Of a stretch of 38,225 nt of DNA, positions 17,979-27,054 are shown in pieces. The DNA is from Deltaproteobacteria bacterium (GTDB taxonomy: Bacteria; Desulfobacterota; Desulfarculia; Adiutricales; Adiutricaceae): positions 1 through 38,225 of the forward strand of contig JAISET010000061.1 of assembly GCA_031264015.1 (NCBI GenBank). Direction: 5' to 3'. Below the pieces are notes generated by a model. The model saw only the letters and a list, made by a program, of their open reading frames with translations, was not told the origin of the DNA and did no database searches. Position 1 is the stretch's first letter. Each line of letters begins with the position of its first letter. The position numbers and the translations under genes were made by a program.

Positions 17979-18161
17979 AAGCGTTCGCGGGGGCGGCCCG
18001 CCTTGGTTCCGGGGCCCGCTTTAATCGTCGGCCCAATCCGTCGCCAGGACCAATCGGCAGGGTCCGGCTCCAAATAATCGCCATGCGGCATGCCGGGCGC
18101 CGCCGGCCGCCATGGGCCGGGCGTCCATTCGGCATGTTTGACGACTCGCCCGCACCGGCTT
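17979..18161 (-). repeat. 183-bp dispersed repeat, copy B (inverted)
   Basis: This is the reverse-complement partner of 11-193, same length, no gaps, about 90% identical by hand. The match begins at AAGCG (17979) and fades after the GCCCGCACCGGCTT stretch. It lies in a gene-free region. In this copy one minus-strand frame runs through the repeat and beyond, with no known domain. Confidence 0.85.
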
Positions 18162-18948
18162 CAGGTGAAAAACCACCCTCCAACCGCCCCGGCGCATCAA
18201 ATTTACGGGAGCCGCGGGGCCTCTCGAGGCCGGCTCGTCACAAACCGAGGCCCGGCCCGGCTTCCAGGGAGACGCCAGGCCTGCTCCCGGGCCATCATGG
18301 GCGGCCCGGACGATCCAAGGTCGAGCCCGGTGTCAAAGGGAGGCACGAGACCCGCGGGGGGCGGCCTCCGGGTCCCTCGAGGCGGGTTTCGGAGCCCCCG
18401 GCGGCCGACCCCCGGGTCTTTTTGGCGGGGAGGATGTCGAGGGGTCCGGGGACGGTCGCGGCCTCCCCTTTCCGGACGGCGGTCGATATAAAAATGAAAC
18501 AAATTTTTAAATCGCGATAATATGAAAGTCGGGATAAGTTTGATGAGAGGAAACTGGAAAGATGATCGGAGTGAAAACAAGGAAACCGCGCCAGTTTCCC
18601 GCTCTGCAACGCTGAAGTCTGAAATAGTGTCAACAGCCTGCCAAGCGTCTGGTCTTGTCTTTATAAGTTTCGGCAGTCAGCCGGGGGCTCGCGGAGGCCC
18701 CCCGATCTTGGACGGCCGGCCATTTTTCCAGCCAGGGGGGGGAGGGAATTGAGATTGGCTTTTTTGACCGATCCGGGGGCCTTTTTTCGTTGCTCCAAGC
18801 CCCCGCCCATGTTTTTCTTGGACGGCTGTGTTGAAAAATAAACAAAAGAAAAAAAATCGTCAAAAGTGCGAAAAACCGATTTGCCGCGCATAAAATTATA
18901 TAAATCTAAGAATCCCAAAACTTCAAAACCTAAAGACCAAAAAATATT

Positions 18949-19110
18949 AACGTCCGAACATCCGAACGTCCGAACGTCAGAACGTCCGAACGTCTAAACG
19001 TCAGAACGTCTAAACATCATAACATCCAAACGTCCGAACATTCGAACATCCGAAACCATCCAAACGTCCGAACATCCGAAACCATCAAAACGTCCGAACA
19101 TCCGAAACCA
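18949..19110. repeat. 8-bp tandem repeat array at the 3' end of the hybrid kinase gene
   Basis: About 20 octamers of the form RTCCGAAC (GTCCGAAC, ATCCGAAC, GTCAGAAC, GTCTAAAC and so on) run without interruption. A 10-base variant, ATCCGAAACC, interrupts the register three times near the end. The array ends exactly at the stop codon of the hybrid kinase gene. Confidence 0.92.
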
Positions 19111-22100
19111 TCAGTTCGGCAGGTGCATGCTCATGACCTCGACGATCTTGTCGGTCTTGATGGGCTTGGCGATGTGGGCGTTCATGCCGGCCTCCAGGGC
19201 CTTGTCGATGTCCTCCTTGAAGGCGTTGGCCGTCAGGGCGATGATGGGGATGTTGTGGTCTTTTCTGTCCAGGCTCCGGATGGCGGTGCTGGCCTGGTAG
19301 CCGTCCATGATGGGCATCTGGACGTCCATGAGTATGATGTCGTAGGTGTCCACCGGGGACTCCTCGAACATCCGCAGGGCCGCCGAGCCGTCCACGGCCT
19401 CGTCCACCTTGATGCCGGTGACCTTGAGCATGGCCTTGGCGATCTTGCGGTTGAGGTCCACGTCGTCGACGAGCAGGACCCGCAGGCCCACGAAGCGGTC
19501 CTTGGGGTCCTTGGTGATCAGCTGGATGGGGACCTCCTCCTCGGTCTCCTTCAGCCAGATCGTGAAGCTGAACTCGCTGCCGCGGCCGGGCTCGCTTTTC
19601 AAGTGGATGTCGTCCCCGAAAAGGTTGACGATGTGGCGGCTGATGGTCAGGCCCAGGCCCGTGCCCCCGTACTGCTTGGTCACCCCGGCCCCCCCCTGCT
19701 CGAAGGGCTTGAAGATGGCCAGCTGGGCCTCGGGCGAGATGCCGATGCCGGAGTCGCGGACGACGAACTCCATCAGGGCCCGGCCGTCGCGGCGCTCCTT
19801 CTGGGCGATGCGGAACTCGATGGTGCCCAGCTCGGGGGTGAACTTGACGGAGTTGCCCAAAAGGTTGATGAGCACCTGGCGCAGGTGCAGGGAGTCGGTC
19901 ATGAAGGTCGAGGGCGCGTAGGAGTAGACGTCGGTGATGAAATTGATGTTCTTTTCCTTGCACCTGGTCTTCATGATGCTGACCACGGTGTTGGCCAAAA
20001 CCTTCAATTCCACCGGCTCCATGGTCAGCTCGATCTTGCCGGCCTCGATTTTGGAGAGGTCGAGGATGTCGTTCAGCAGGCCCAGCAGATGCAGCGACGA
20101 GCTCTCTATCTGGCGCATGTTGTCCTTGACCTCCAGAAACTCCGGCGTCTCCCCCTTGATGTGGTCGAGGTTCCCGCGGACTATCGAGGACAGCCCGATG
20201 ATGGCGTTCATGGGGGTGCGGATCTCGTGGCTCATGTGGGCCAGGAACTCGCCCTTGTGCTCGTTGGCCCTCTTGGCCTCGTTCATGGCCGTCTCGAGGT
20301 CCAGCTGCTTCTGGACCAGCTCGGTCACGTCCCTCGACTCGACGATGTAGCCCGCCCGCTCGCCGGTCTGGGTGTAGAAATAGTTGGCCTCCTCGGCGTA
20401 GTAGCGCCCGTCCGCGGGGTCCAGAAACGTCTGGGCCTCGCGCCCCTCGGCCAGGGCCATGATGGGGTCGGAGGGGGAGCCCTCGGGGATGGCGGAGAAA
20501 TTGTAGTAGGGCTGTCCCTTGGCCTTGTCCAAAGTCACCTGGCAGCGGTCCAGGCAGCGGGTGTTCATGTAGACGACTTCGAGGCTGGTGTTGAGTATGG
20601 CCAGCGGGTTCTTGATGCTGTCCTCGATGCCGTCGGCCATGCCGTCGAAGGACTCCGACAAGGTGGCGAACTCGTCCTTGAACCTTTTGCCGAAGCGGAA
20701 CTGCCTCTCGCCCGAGCGGAACTTGGAGATGCCGTCGATGAGGGCGGTGATGCTCCTGGTGATGAAGGAGGCCATCCAGATGGCGATGAAGACCACCAGG
20801 ACGATGAGGACCGCCGTGGTCATAGCCAGCTGGAAGAAAGTGCCCCGGAGGTTGTCGTTGACCGTCCGGGTGAGCGTGGCCTCGGTCTCCCTCGCGGGCT
20901 TGGTGAAATACTCGAGCTCCGAGCCGATGGCCACGAAGCCGAAGCCCCTCCTGGAGAACTCGTTGTCCTCCCGGGGGGCGTACTGCCCGGTGTAGTAGGG
21001 GATGGCCGCCGCCGTGTTCAGTTTGTTCAAGCCGCTCCAGAGGATGAAGAAAGAGCCCGAGCCCCCGCCGCCGGTCAGGTCCATCCAGCCCACGCACTGG
21101 GGGGCGTTGTTGAGCCAGCGCCCGTCAAGGCCCACCAGCCCCTGCTTGGTGAGGGCCGCCGCGGGCCTTTTCTCCCTCGACTGCTCGTGGAACTCCGGAT
21201 AATTGGCGACGTAGTCCGTCCACTTGACCAGCCCGCTGTTCTGCCAGCCCTCGTAGACCGAGCTCTCCAGCCAGGGCACCTCCGGCTCCCCGGTCTCCGG
21301 GTCGAAGCCGACTATGGAGTGGTGCCGGGGGTGGCAGATGCTGCGGCACTTGTAGTCCCAGATGAAGGCGTAGTTGCCCTCGTAGGCGCTGGGCATCATG
21401 GTCGTGCGCTCGTTCATGGGGGTGACGTGGTCCACGAACTCCATGATGTGGTCGTGGTTCAGGGCCATGGTCACGTACCCGGCCACCTGCCCGTCGGGCC
21501 CGGCCACCGGGGTGGCGAAGCGGACTATGCCTTCAAACCGTATGCCGTTGGGGTTCTCCCGTCCCGCGTAGGCCTGGTCCTCGGGGGCGTACTCGACGGG
21601 GTAGCCCCGGTCCGCCGCGGCCTTGGCCAGGTTGTCGGGGTTGTACATGCCGATGAAGTTGGTGCGCACGTAGGCGCCGGTGACGTCGGAGACGTAAATC
21701 TCGCCGGGCTTCATCGTCTTTAATTTTTCAAAGTAGTCCTCGGCCTTGACGTAGGTGTTGGCCTTGTCGGAGACGTTCTTCTTCTCCGGGTCCAGGGGGT
21801 GGTGCTTTTTCGTCGAGACGCTCGGCAGGACCTTGATGATCTCCTGCCCGTCCAGGCCCACGTAGGTGATCTCGTCGTAGATGGGGAAGTTTTTGTACGG
21901 GAAGACGTCCGGCGGCCTGGGATTGAAGCCCTCGTTGACCTCGTTCTCGGGGTTGGTGGAGACCCCGGCCGCCCCGAAGACCTCCAGGCTCTCCGTCGGG
22001 ACCCAGAATTTCTTCTCGTCGTCCAGGGCCCAGCGGCCGGTCTGCATCAGCCGCGAGGTCTTGTTCTCGACGAAGGCCTGGAAGGACTTCTCGCTGATCT

Positions 22101-22419
22101 CGGAGCTGGCCAGAAAGAGAAGGTCGTCGTCGCGGTTGTACAGGAAGCTGGCCACCTCGTGGGCGACGATAGTGGAGAGCCTCTCGATGTTCTCCACGGC
22201 GTTCGCGTGCAGGGCCTGGGACGAGTCGGCCACCGAGATGTCTTTCAGGGTGTCGCCCTGGTGGGTGACCTGGCGCCAGGCGATGACGGCCAGGAAGATC
22301 AGGGGCAGGACCTTGACAAGCATGAAGATGATGATCAGCTTGCCTCTGAGCCCCAGGCCAAGCCAGATCATCGTCCGGTCGACGAGGCTCCCTATGGATT
22401 TGGACAACTTCGAAGCCAT
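19111..22419 (-). CDS. Membrane hybrid sensor histidine kinase (Cache-HAMP-PAS-HK-REC)
   Basis: This is a 1102-residue protein. A helix at ~26-47 and another at ~530-552 bracket a large periplasmic sensor of ~480 residues with Cache-like features. HAMP (~553-600) and a PAS-like segment (~602-700) follow. The HisKA domain has the H-box FLAHMSHEIRTPMN (His731), the ATPase domain has the N-box (NLLGNSVKFTP) and G1 DSGIGI, and a receiver domain at ~978-1098 has the phosphoacceptor Asp1032 in LMDVQMP. The sensor contains CRSICHPRHH (358-367), a CX3CH spacing. The ATG at 22419 has AAGGA upstream. No response regulator or methyl-accepting gene adjoins; its input and output are unknown. Confidence 0.95.
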   Translation of the reverse strand: MASKLSKSIGSLVDRTMIWLGLGLRGKLIIIFMLVKVLPLIFLAVIAWRQVTHQGDTLKDISVADSSQALHANAVENIERLSTIVAHEVASFLYNRDDDLLFLASSEISEKSFQAFVENKTSRLMQTGRWALDDEKKFWVPTESLEVFGAAGVSTNPENEVNEGFNPRPPDVFPYKNFPIYDEITYVGLDGQEIIKVLPSVSTKKHHPLDPEKKNVSDKANTYVKAEDYFEKLKTMKPGEIYVSDVTGAYVRTNFIGMYNPDNLAKAAADRGYPVEYAPEDQAYAGRENPNGIRFEGIVRFATPVAGPDGQVAGYVTMALNHDHIMEFVDHVTPMNERTTMMPSAYEGNYAFIWDYKCRSICHPRHHSIVGFDPETGEPEVPWLESSVYEGWQNSGLVKWTDYVANYPEFHEQSREKRPAAALTKQGLVGLDGRWLNNAPQCVGWMDLTGGGGSGSFFILWSGLNKLNTAAAIPYYTGQYAPREDNEFSRRGFGFVAIGSELEYFTKPARETEATLTRTVNDNLRGTFFQLAMTTAVLIVLVVFIAIWMASFITRSITALIDGISKFRSGERQFRFGKRFKDEFATLSESFDGMADGIEDSIKNPLAILNTSLEVVYMNTRCLDRCQVTLDKAKGQPYYNFSAIPEGSPSDPIMALAEGREAQTFLDPADGRYYAEEANYFYTQTGERAGYIVESRDVTELVQKQLDLETAMNEAKRANEHKGEFLAHMSHEIRTPMNAIIGLSSIVRGNLDHIKGETPEFLEVKDNMRQIESSSLHLLGLLNDILDLSKIEAGKIELTMEPVELKVLANTVVSIMKTRCKEKNINFITDVYSYAPSTFMTDSLHLRQVLINLLGNSVKFTPELGTIEFRIAQKERRDGRALMEFVVRDSGIGISPEAQLAIFKPFEQGGAGVTKQYGGTGLGLTISRHIVNLFGDDIHLKSEPGRGSEFSFTIWLKETEEEVPIQLITKDPKDRFVGLRVLLVDDVDLNRKIAKAMLKVTGIKVDEAVDGSAALRMFEESPVDTYDIILMDVQMPIMDGYQASTAIRSLDRKDHNIPIIALTANAFKEDIDKALEAGMNAHIAKPIKTDKIVEVMSMHLPN

Positions 22420-22463
22420 TTACTGAGGTTCCTTGGAAGGGAAAAAATACGTCTAATTATGGT

Positions 22464-22492
22464 TTTATATGAGATGAATATATAAAGTTCAA
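22464..22492 (-). promoter_or_regulatory. Candidate sigma-70 promoter of the hybrid kinase
   Basis: On the minus strand TTGAAC (22487-22492) and TATAAA (22464-22469) are 17 bases apart. They would start transcription some 38 bases before the kinase ATG. The region is A/T-rich, so chance matches are possible. Confidence 0.5.
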
Positions 22493-22744
22493 ATCAAAGG
22501 CGTAATATTGGGCGCGGCCAAAGAAAGCCGACTCGGCGGCCGACGGGCTCGAATTTCCTCCGGCGTCCGCGCCCGGAAACCGGCCTGGGGACAAGTCCGG
22601 GGGAGGAATGGAAATAGTTCGGCCACCCGTCCCTGCCCGCGTTAACTGGTGATATTAGCACGATTTAGGCCGGAGTTCCATATTTTTGAGCGCCGTTTCG
22701 CGCAATTTCCGACCGGGTTTGGCCGCCCAGGAGGGCGCCTTAAT

Positions 22745-23340
22745 GGCGCGTAAAATATAAAATAGCCTAAAAACTTATAATTATATAAGTTTGCATCTAA
22801 CTTTCTCGATACTAGCAAATTATAAGACGTAGTTTTATATTGTGTCAAGCCTGAAAAACGGACAAAGTCAAATGCTGTGAACAACATTTTAGAATTTATC
22901 AGACCATTAGCCATGTATATTATATTATTTAGCATAATTTAAAAAATATTTACATTGTAGTAGCAATATTTTTATTGAATTAAATATATATTTACAGTAG
23001 CTACACATAAATTATTTTGATAATTAATATTTAGTTAATAAATTAGTATATATATTTAATAAACTGTCTAGTTTTATTAAGATTCTATATTAATTTAACT
23101 TATAATTAATAATTTTCTAAATATATTTTTCAATAATAATTATTAATAATAAATATGTTCTATATATAATAATTTTCCGACTTATAAATGATCAGCCGGT
23201 AAAAACCCCAGTATGGCCATTTTAGAGGGATTTAGCTGCCATACATTGAGTTGAATTTTAGAATTAATAGCTATATCTGGTATGCGCTATATCTTTCTGG
23301 AAAAATGAGGGGGTTTTTGCACAGCGATCATAAATGTGTG
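22745..23340. other. Extremely AT-rich island in a ~1.35-kb gene-free gap
   Basis: The stretch from about 22745 to 23340, and above all 22890-23180, is composed almost wholly of A and T, unlike the GC-rich remainder. The whole gap (22420-23766) shows no convincing gene; one 97-codon minus-strand frame crosses the composition boundary and resembles nothing. No cluster of DnaA boxes (TTATNCACA) was found. GC-rich sequence at 23380-23640 also shows no gene. Confidence 0.9.
23211..23244. promoter_or_regulatory. Perfect inverted repeat GTATGGC-N20-GCCATAC
   Basis: Seven-base arms, GTATGGC (23211-23217) and GCCATAC (23238-23244), are perfectly complementary around a 20-base spacer. It lies on the right shoulder of the AT-rich island, ~520 bases before the uptake operon. 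The arms loosely recall NikR half-sites, but the spacing does not fit. Confidence 0.4.
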
Positions 23341-23740
23341 CGGCCATAATTTTCTTTAAAGTCTTGTTTCGCCGTGTGCGAGCGTTCCCGGGGTCCCCTG
23401 GTGACCCCCGCCAGGGTCGGGGCTGGACCGGACCGCGCCCGCCGCCCGGGACGCCCCCGCCTCCCACGCCCCTCCGACCAAAGCCCGGGCCGCGCCAAAA
23501 CCCGCGCCCGCCCCGGGCCGGACCAAACTCCCCCGTTTTTCCCCAGGCCCCCCGCCGGGACCGTCCGCCCCCTTGCGGCGGCGCCCGGGGCTGTGCTACC
23601 TTTGGGCCAGTCGGACAAGGCGGGGAGGGCTTTTTTTGACGGCGGCGCGGGATGATTTTTTTCCGCGGCGGGGCCCTGGGAAAAGTATGTCCTTTTTATG
23701 GACTGTGAAAGTAAATCACCAGTCTGTTTGTTCTTTTTTA

Positions 23741-23756
23741 GTTGAAAATTATCAAC
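23741..23756. promoter_or_regulatory. Palindrome just before the uptake operon
   Basis: GTTGAAAATTATCAAC is symmetric except for one A/A pair on each side. It ends 10 bases before the first ATG. It includes ATTATCA, a Fur-type half-site, so an iron or corrinoid regulator could act here. No typical ribosome-binding site is visible for the gene, which makes a role in expression more plausible. Confidence 0.4.
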
Positions 23757-23766
23757 CGGCTCTAAA

Positions 23767-24759
23767 ATGACCACAAAACTTGCCAACATCATTTTTTGTC
23801 TTCTTTTTTTGACGGGGCTGCCCCTGACGGTCTGGGGGCACTCCACTTTGGCGGCCCTGACCGCTCCCCCGCCGGTGCCGACGTCCCCGAGGAGGGTGGT
23901 CACCCTGGCCCCGAGCGTCACGGAGACCATGTTCGCGCTGGGGCTGGGGGACCTGGTGGCGGGCGTCACCCAGTACTGCCACTATCCCGAGGCGGCCAGG
24001 AGCCTCCCCAAGGTGGCGGGCTTCACCGACGTCAACTACGAGGCGGTCCTGAGGCTCAACCCCGACCTGGTGGTCCTGCCGGTGGACAAGAGGGCCAACC
24101 TCGAGGATTTGGAGAGGCTGGGCCTCACCGTCATGACCCTGGACACCCGCGACCTGACGGGCTACATGTCGTCCCTGCTGGATCTGGGCCGGGCCACCTC
24201 GAGCCTGGAGCTGGCCCGGCAAGTGGTCGAGAGGCTCGAGGCCTCGATCGTCAGGGCGACCCGGAGGGCCGCGGGGCGCCCGAGACCCAGGGTTTTGTTT
24301 TCCGTCATGCACTCCTACCAGGGCTTCGGGTACATCACCGAGATCACCGCCGTGGGCCGGGACGGCTTTTTCAGCCAGATGCTGGAGATGGCCGGGGGCG
24401 ACAACGTTTACGACGGGCTTCTCTCCTTCCCCAAGCTCTCCCGCGAGGCCATCATGACCCTGGACCCCGAGGTGGTGGTGGACCTCATCCAGGGGACCGA
24501 GCAGGCCGACTTGGCCATGGCCGACTGGCTGGGCCTGGGCGGGCTCTCGGCCGCCAAAAGCAAAAGGATCTACCTGTTCACCGACGAGTCGGACACCGTC
24601 CCCGGACCCAGGATCCACATGACCCTGGACAAGCTCTCCCTGGCCCTGCACCCGGAGGCGCGAAGCCGGCCGGCCGACGGCGCCGGCGACGGAAACAACA
24701 GGGAGGATGACGACGCGCACGACAACGGCGGCGACGCCTCCGGCCCGCTCGGCGTCTGA
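23767..24759 (+). CDS. Periplasmic corrinoid/siderophore-binding protein (BtuF/FecB-like)
   Basis: This 330-residue protein has a signal-peptide-like N-terminus (IIFCLLFLTGLPLTVWG) and a helical-backbone binding fold. Typical elements are RVVTLAPSVTETMFALGLGD, VNYEAVLRLNPDLVVLP, DGFFSQMLEMAGGDNVYDG and EAIMTLDPEVVVDL. It captures cobalamin or an iron complex for the following ATPase and permease. The last ~35 residues are Asp/Gly/Asn-rich low complexity. The ATG at 23767 has no good ribosome-binding site. A nearby Met_synt_B12-like gene favours corrinoid, but iron cannot be excluded. Confidence 0.85.
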   Translation: MTTKLANIIFCLLFLTGLPLTVWGHSTLAALTAPPPVPTSPRRVVTLAPSVTETMFALGLGDLVAGVTQYCHYPEAARSLPKVAGFTDVNYEAVLRLNPDLVVLPVDKRANLEDLERLGLTVMTLDTRDLTGYMSSLLDLGRATSSLELARQVVERLEASIVRATRRAAGRPRPRVLFSVMHSYQGFGYITEITAVGRDGFFSQMLEMAGGDNVYDGLLSFPKLSREAIMTLDPEVVVDLIQGTEQADLAMADWLGLGGLSAAKSKRIYLFTDESDTVPGPRIHMTLDKLSLALHPEARSRPADGAGDGNNREDDDAHDNGGDASGPLGV

Positions 24760-24784
24760 CCGGCGGATGGGAGCGACAAAATAA

Positions 24785-25723
24785 ATGCCCGACGACGAAC
24801 ACACGGACATGTCGGCAAACAACCCGCCGGCCTCCTCCGACCGCTGGCCCGGCGACAAAGACGCCCACCGCGGCGACAACGACGCCCACCGCGGCGACAA
24901 AGACGCCCCCCGCGGCGACAACCACGCCCCCGGGGGAGACGGCGCCAAGCCCGTCCTGGAGGCCGACCACTTTTCCTTCAGCATCGAGGGCAAGCTGATT
25001 CTGGACGACGTCTCCTGCCGGATTTACGCGGGGGACTTCGTCTCCGTCATCGGGCCCAACGGGGCCGGCAAGTCGACGTTTTTGAAGTGTCTCCTGCGGC
25101 TCCAGGAAAAAGGCCGCTCCGAGGGGCGGATCGTCCTGGACGGCCGGGACATCAACACCTACGGGCAGAAGCAGCTGGCCAGGGTCGTCAGCTACGTCCC
25201 CCAGGCCGGGGGCTGGATCCCGCCGTTCTCGGTCAGGGAGCTGGCGAGGCTCAGCCGCTTCCCCCACGTCTCGGCGGTGGCGGGCTTGTCCCGGGACGAC
25301 GAGCTGGCCGTGGACAAGGCTCTGGAGCTGGCGGGGCTGGGGAGACTGGCGGGCAGAAGCCTCAAAACCCTCTCCGGGGGCGAGCGCCAGAAGGCCTATC
25401 TGGCGGCGGCCCTGGCCCAGGAGGGACGGGTCATGCTCCTGGACGAGCCCGCGGCCGCCCTGGACCCCAAGCACGCCTTTGAGCTGGCCGTCTTGTTGGA
25501 GAAGCTGAACAAGGAAGACAACCTGACCGTCATCATGGTCACCCACGACCTCAACCATCCCCTCAGGACAGGGGGCCTGGCCCTGGTGCTCTCGGGCGGG
25601 AGGGAGACGTACTTCGGGCCGTCCGTCGAGCTCCAGCGCGAGGGCATCCTGGAGGCCGCCTTCGACCACAAGTTTCTCTATCTGGACCACCCCTCGGGTC
25701 CGGGAAGGCTGGTGGTGGCCTAG
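24785..25723 (+). CDS. ABC transporter ATPase (BtuD/FecE-like)
   Basis: This 312-residue ATPase energises the corrinoid/iron importer. It shows Walker A VIGPNGAGKSTFLKCLL (~residues 89-105), Q-loop YVPQ, signature LSGGERQKAYLAAALA, Walker B VMLLDEPAAALDP and H-loop VTHDLNHP. The first ~55 residues are a low-complexity extension with DKDAHRGDNDAHRGDKD-type repeats encoded by an imperfect 18-bp repeat. The ATG at 24785 follows GGGAG. The stop codon abuts the permease ATG (TAGATG), so both are surely co-transcribed. Confidence 0.93.
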   Translation: MPDDEHTDMSANNPPASSDRWPGDKDAHRGDNDAHRGDKDAPRGDNHAPGGDGAKPVLEADHFSFSIEGKLILDDVSCRIYAGDFVSVIGPNGAGKSTFLKCLLRLQEKGRSEGRIVLDGRDINTYGQKQLARVVSYVPQAGGWIPPFSVRELARLSRFPHVSAVAGLSRDDELAVDKALELAGLGRLAGRSLKTLSGGERQKAYLAAALAQEGRVMLLDEPAAALDPKHAFELAVLLEKLNKEDNLTVIMVTHDLNHPLRTGGLALVLSGGRETYFGPSVELQREGILEAAFDHKFLYLDHPSGPGRLVVA

Positions 25724-26716
25724 ATGAGCTTCCCCCTGCGCGTAGGAATTTTAATTTTTCTTTCTTTATTGGCCGCGGCCGCCTGCCCTTTTTTCGGGCT
25801 GACCTTCATCCCCCCGGAGTCGATTTTTATTCCGGACCACCCGGACTCGCTGGTCTTCTGGCGCCTGCGCCTCCCCAGGACGGCGGCGGCCTTTTTCGCG
25901 GGGGCGGGGCTTTCCCTGGGGGGCCTCGTCTTCCAGGCCCTCTTTCGCAACCCCCTGGCCACCCCCTTCACCCTGGGCGTCTCCTCGGGCGCCTCCCTGG
26001 GGGCCTCGGTCTATTTCTGGCTGGGCGGCGTCGCCCTGGTCAAGACAGGGAGCCTGGGGCCTTTGTTCTCGTCTTTGGCCGGGGCGGCCGTCTCGGTCTT
26101 TCTGGTCTGGTCCATCACCAGCTCCCGGGGGGGGCTGCAGACGGCGGTCATGCTCCTGGCCGGGGTGGTGGTCAACTTCTTCTTTTCCTCCCTGGTGCTC
26201 TTCGTCCAGTACCTCAGCGACGCCCACGACTCCCTGCGCATCATGCACTGGCTGATGGGCTCCCTGGCCGGGGTGGAGACGGCCAGACTGGCCGAGCTGG
26301 CCTTCGTGGTCGTCATGGGGGGCGTCTTCGTCTTCCTGCTCTCCCCGCAGATGGACCTTTTGACCGCGGGGGAGGAGCTGGCGGCCAGCCGCGGGGTCAG
26401 ACTGAAGACCTTGAAGCTCTCCATCTTTGTCTCCGCCTCCGTCATGGTGGGGACGGTGGTCTCGCTGGCGGGCCCCATCGGCTTCGTGGGCCTGATGGTC
26501 CCCCACGCCTGCCGCCTATTCCTCGGCTGGAACCACAGAAGATTAGCCCCGGCCGTCTTCTTCGCCGGGGGCGCCTTCCTGGCCCTCTGCGACCTGGCCT
26601 CCCGCCTGGTCCTGGCCCCGGCGGAGGTGCCCATCGGCATAGTCACGGCCCTGCTGGGCGGGCCGTTCTTTCTCTGGATATTGTTCAGGACCAACTCCGC
26701 CGGGGACCTGTTCTAA
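25724..26716 (+). CDS. ABC transporter permease (BtuC/FecCD family)
   Basis: This 330-residue membrane protein has about ten helices and the FecCD marks: RLPRTAAAFFAGAGLSLGGL, FQALFRNPLATPFTLGVSSG, GPIGFVGLMVPHACRLFLG and PAEVPIGIVTALLGGPFF. It carries corrinoid or ferric complexes across the inner membrane. Its ATG begins immediately after the ATPase stop. Short GGAC-rich repeats follow its own stop. Confidence 0.94.
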   Translation: MSFPLRVGILIFLSLLAAAACPFFGLTFIPPESIFIPDHPDSLVFWRLRLPRTAAAFFAGAGLSLGGLVFQALFRNPLATPFTLGVSSGASLGASVYFWLGGVALVKTGSLGPLFSSLAGAAVSVFLVWSITSSRGGLQTAVMLLAGVVVNFFFSSLVLFVQYLSDAHDSLRIMHWLMGSLAGVETARLAELAFVVVMGGVFVFLLSPQMDLLTAGEELAASRGVRLKTLKLSIFVSASVMVGTVVSLAGPIGFVGLMVPHACRLFLGWNHRRLAPAVFFAGGAFLALCDLASRLVLAPAEVPIGIVTALLGGPFFLWILFRTNSAGDLF

Positions 26717-26882
26717 AGACGGCGGGCTGACGGAAAAAGGCGGAAAAAGCGGACAAGACGGACAACGGCGGGCGGGACGGACGAGACGGACGGAACGGAC
26801 TTTCATTTCCCCGAAGCCCCGGGCCCTGGGGGCATGTTTTAATCGGAGATTTGGTTTAAACTGGCGGGCGGTCTTTTCTGAA

Positions 26883-26910
26883 GGCGGCCGGCCAAATTCC
26901 GCCGGCCGCC
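26883..26910. other. Perfect GC hairpin in the 338-base gap after the permease gene
   Basis: GGCGGCCGGC and GCCGGCCGCC pair over ten bases around an eight-base loop. No T-run follows, so this is at best a weak terminator. The rest of 26717-27054 holds GGACGG-type short repeats (26740-26800, 26938-26965) and no gene. Confidence 0.6.
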
Positions 26911-27054
26911 CGGGACTAGCGACGGGCGGTCTCAAAATCGGACGGTCTCGCGACCGGACGGTCCCGGGACCAAAAAGGTCACCCGCCGGGGAAGCGCGTC
27001 TTTGAAGCGGCCGCGCCCCCCGCCGTGACGACAACCCACGACGCGGGGGCGAGG

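Larger units (their letters stand above)
17160..18948. other. Long region without a convincing gene
   Basis: From urtA to the octamer array there is no open frame with a recognisable domain, ribosome-binding site or plausible codon pattern. Visible structures are the sigma-54-like site (17473-17489), an inverted repeat TTGAC-N10-GTCAA (17520-17539), two TTTCGCGGG-type repeats (17690-17735), copy B of the 183-bp repeat (17979-18161), and an A/T-richer stretch at 18490-18660 and 18740-18950. It may be decayed genes or hold an RNA I cannot recognise. Confidence 0.5.

Noticed and set aside
17711-18183. Minus-strand open frames across copy B of the repeat
   Set aside because: The other repeat copy has a stop in this frame and base differences do not follow codon positions.
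22642-22935. 97-codon minus-strand open frame
   Set aside because: It crosses from GC-rich into AT-rich sequence, has no recognisable domain and no clear ribosome-binding site.
22745-23340. Chromosomal replication origin
   Set aside because: The A/T richness fits an unwinding element, but I found no cluster of TTATNCACA boxes and no dnaA, dnaN, gidA or parAB nearby.
23340-23766. Cobalamin riboswitch before the uptake operon
   Set aside because: No B12-box (GCCACTG-type) or matching conserved core found by eye.
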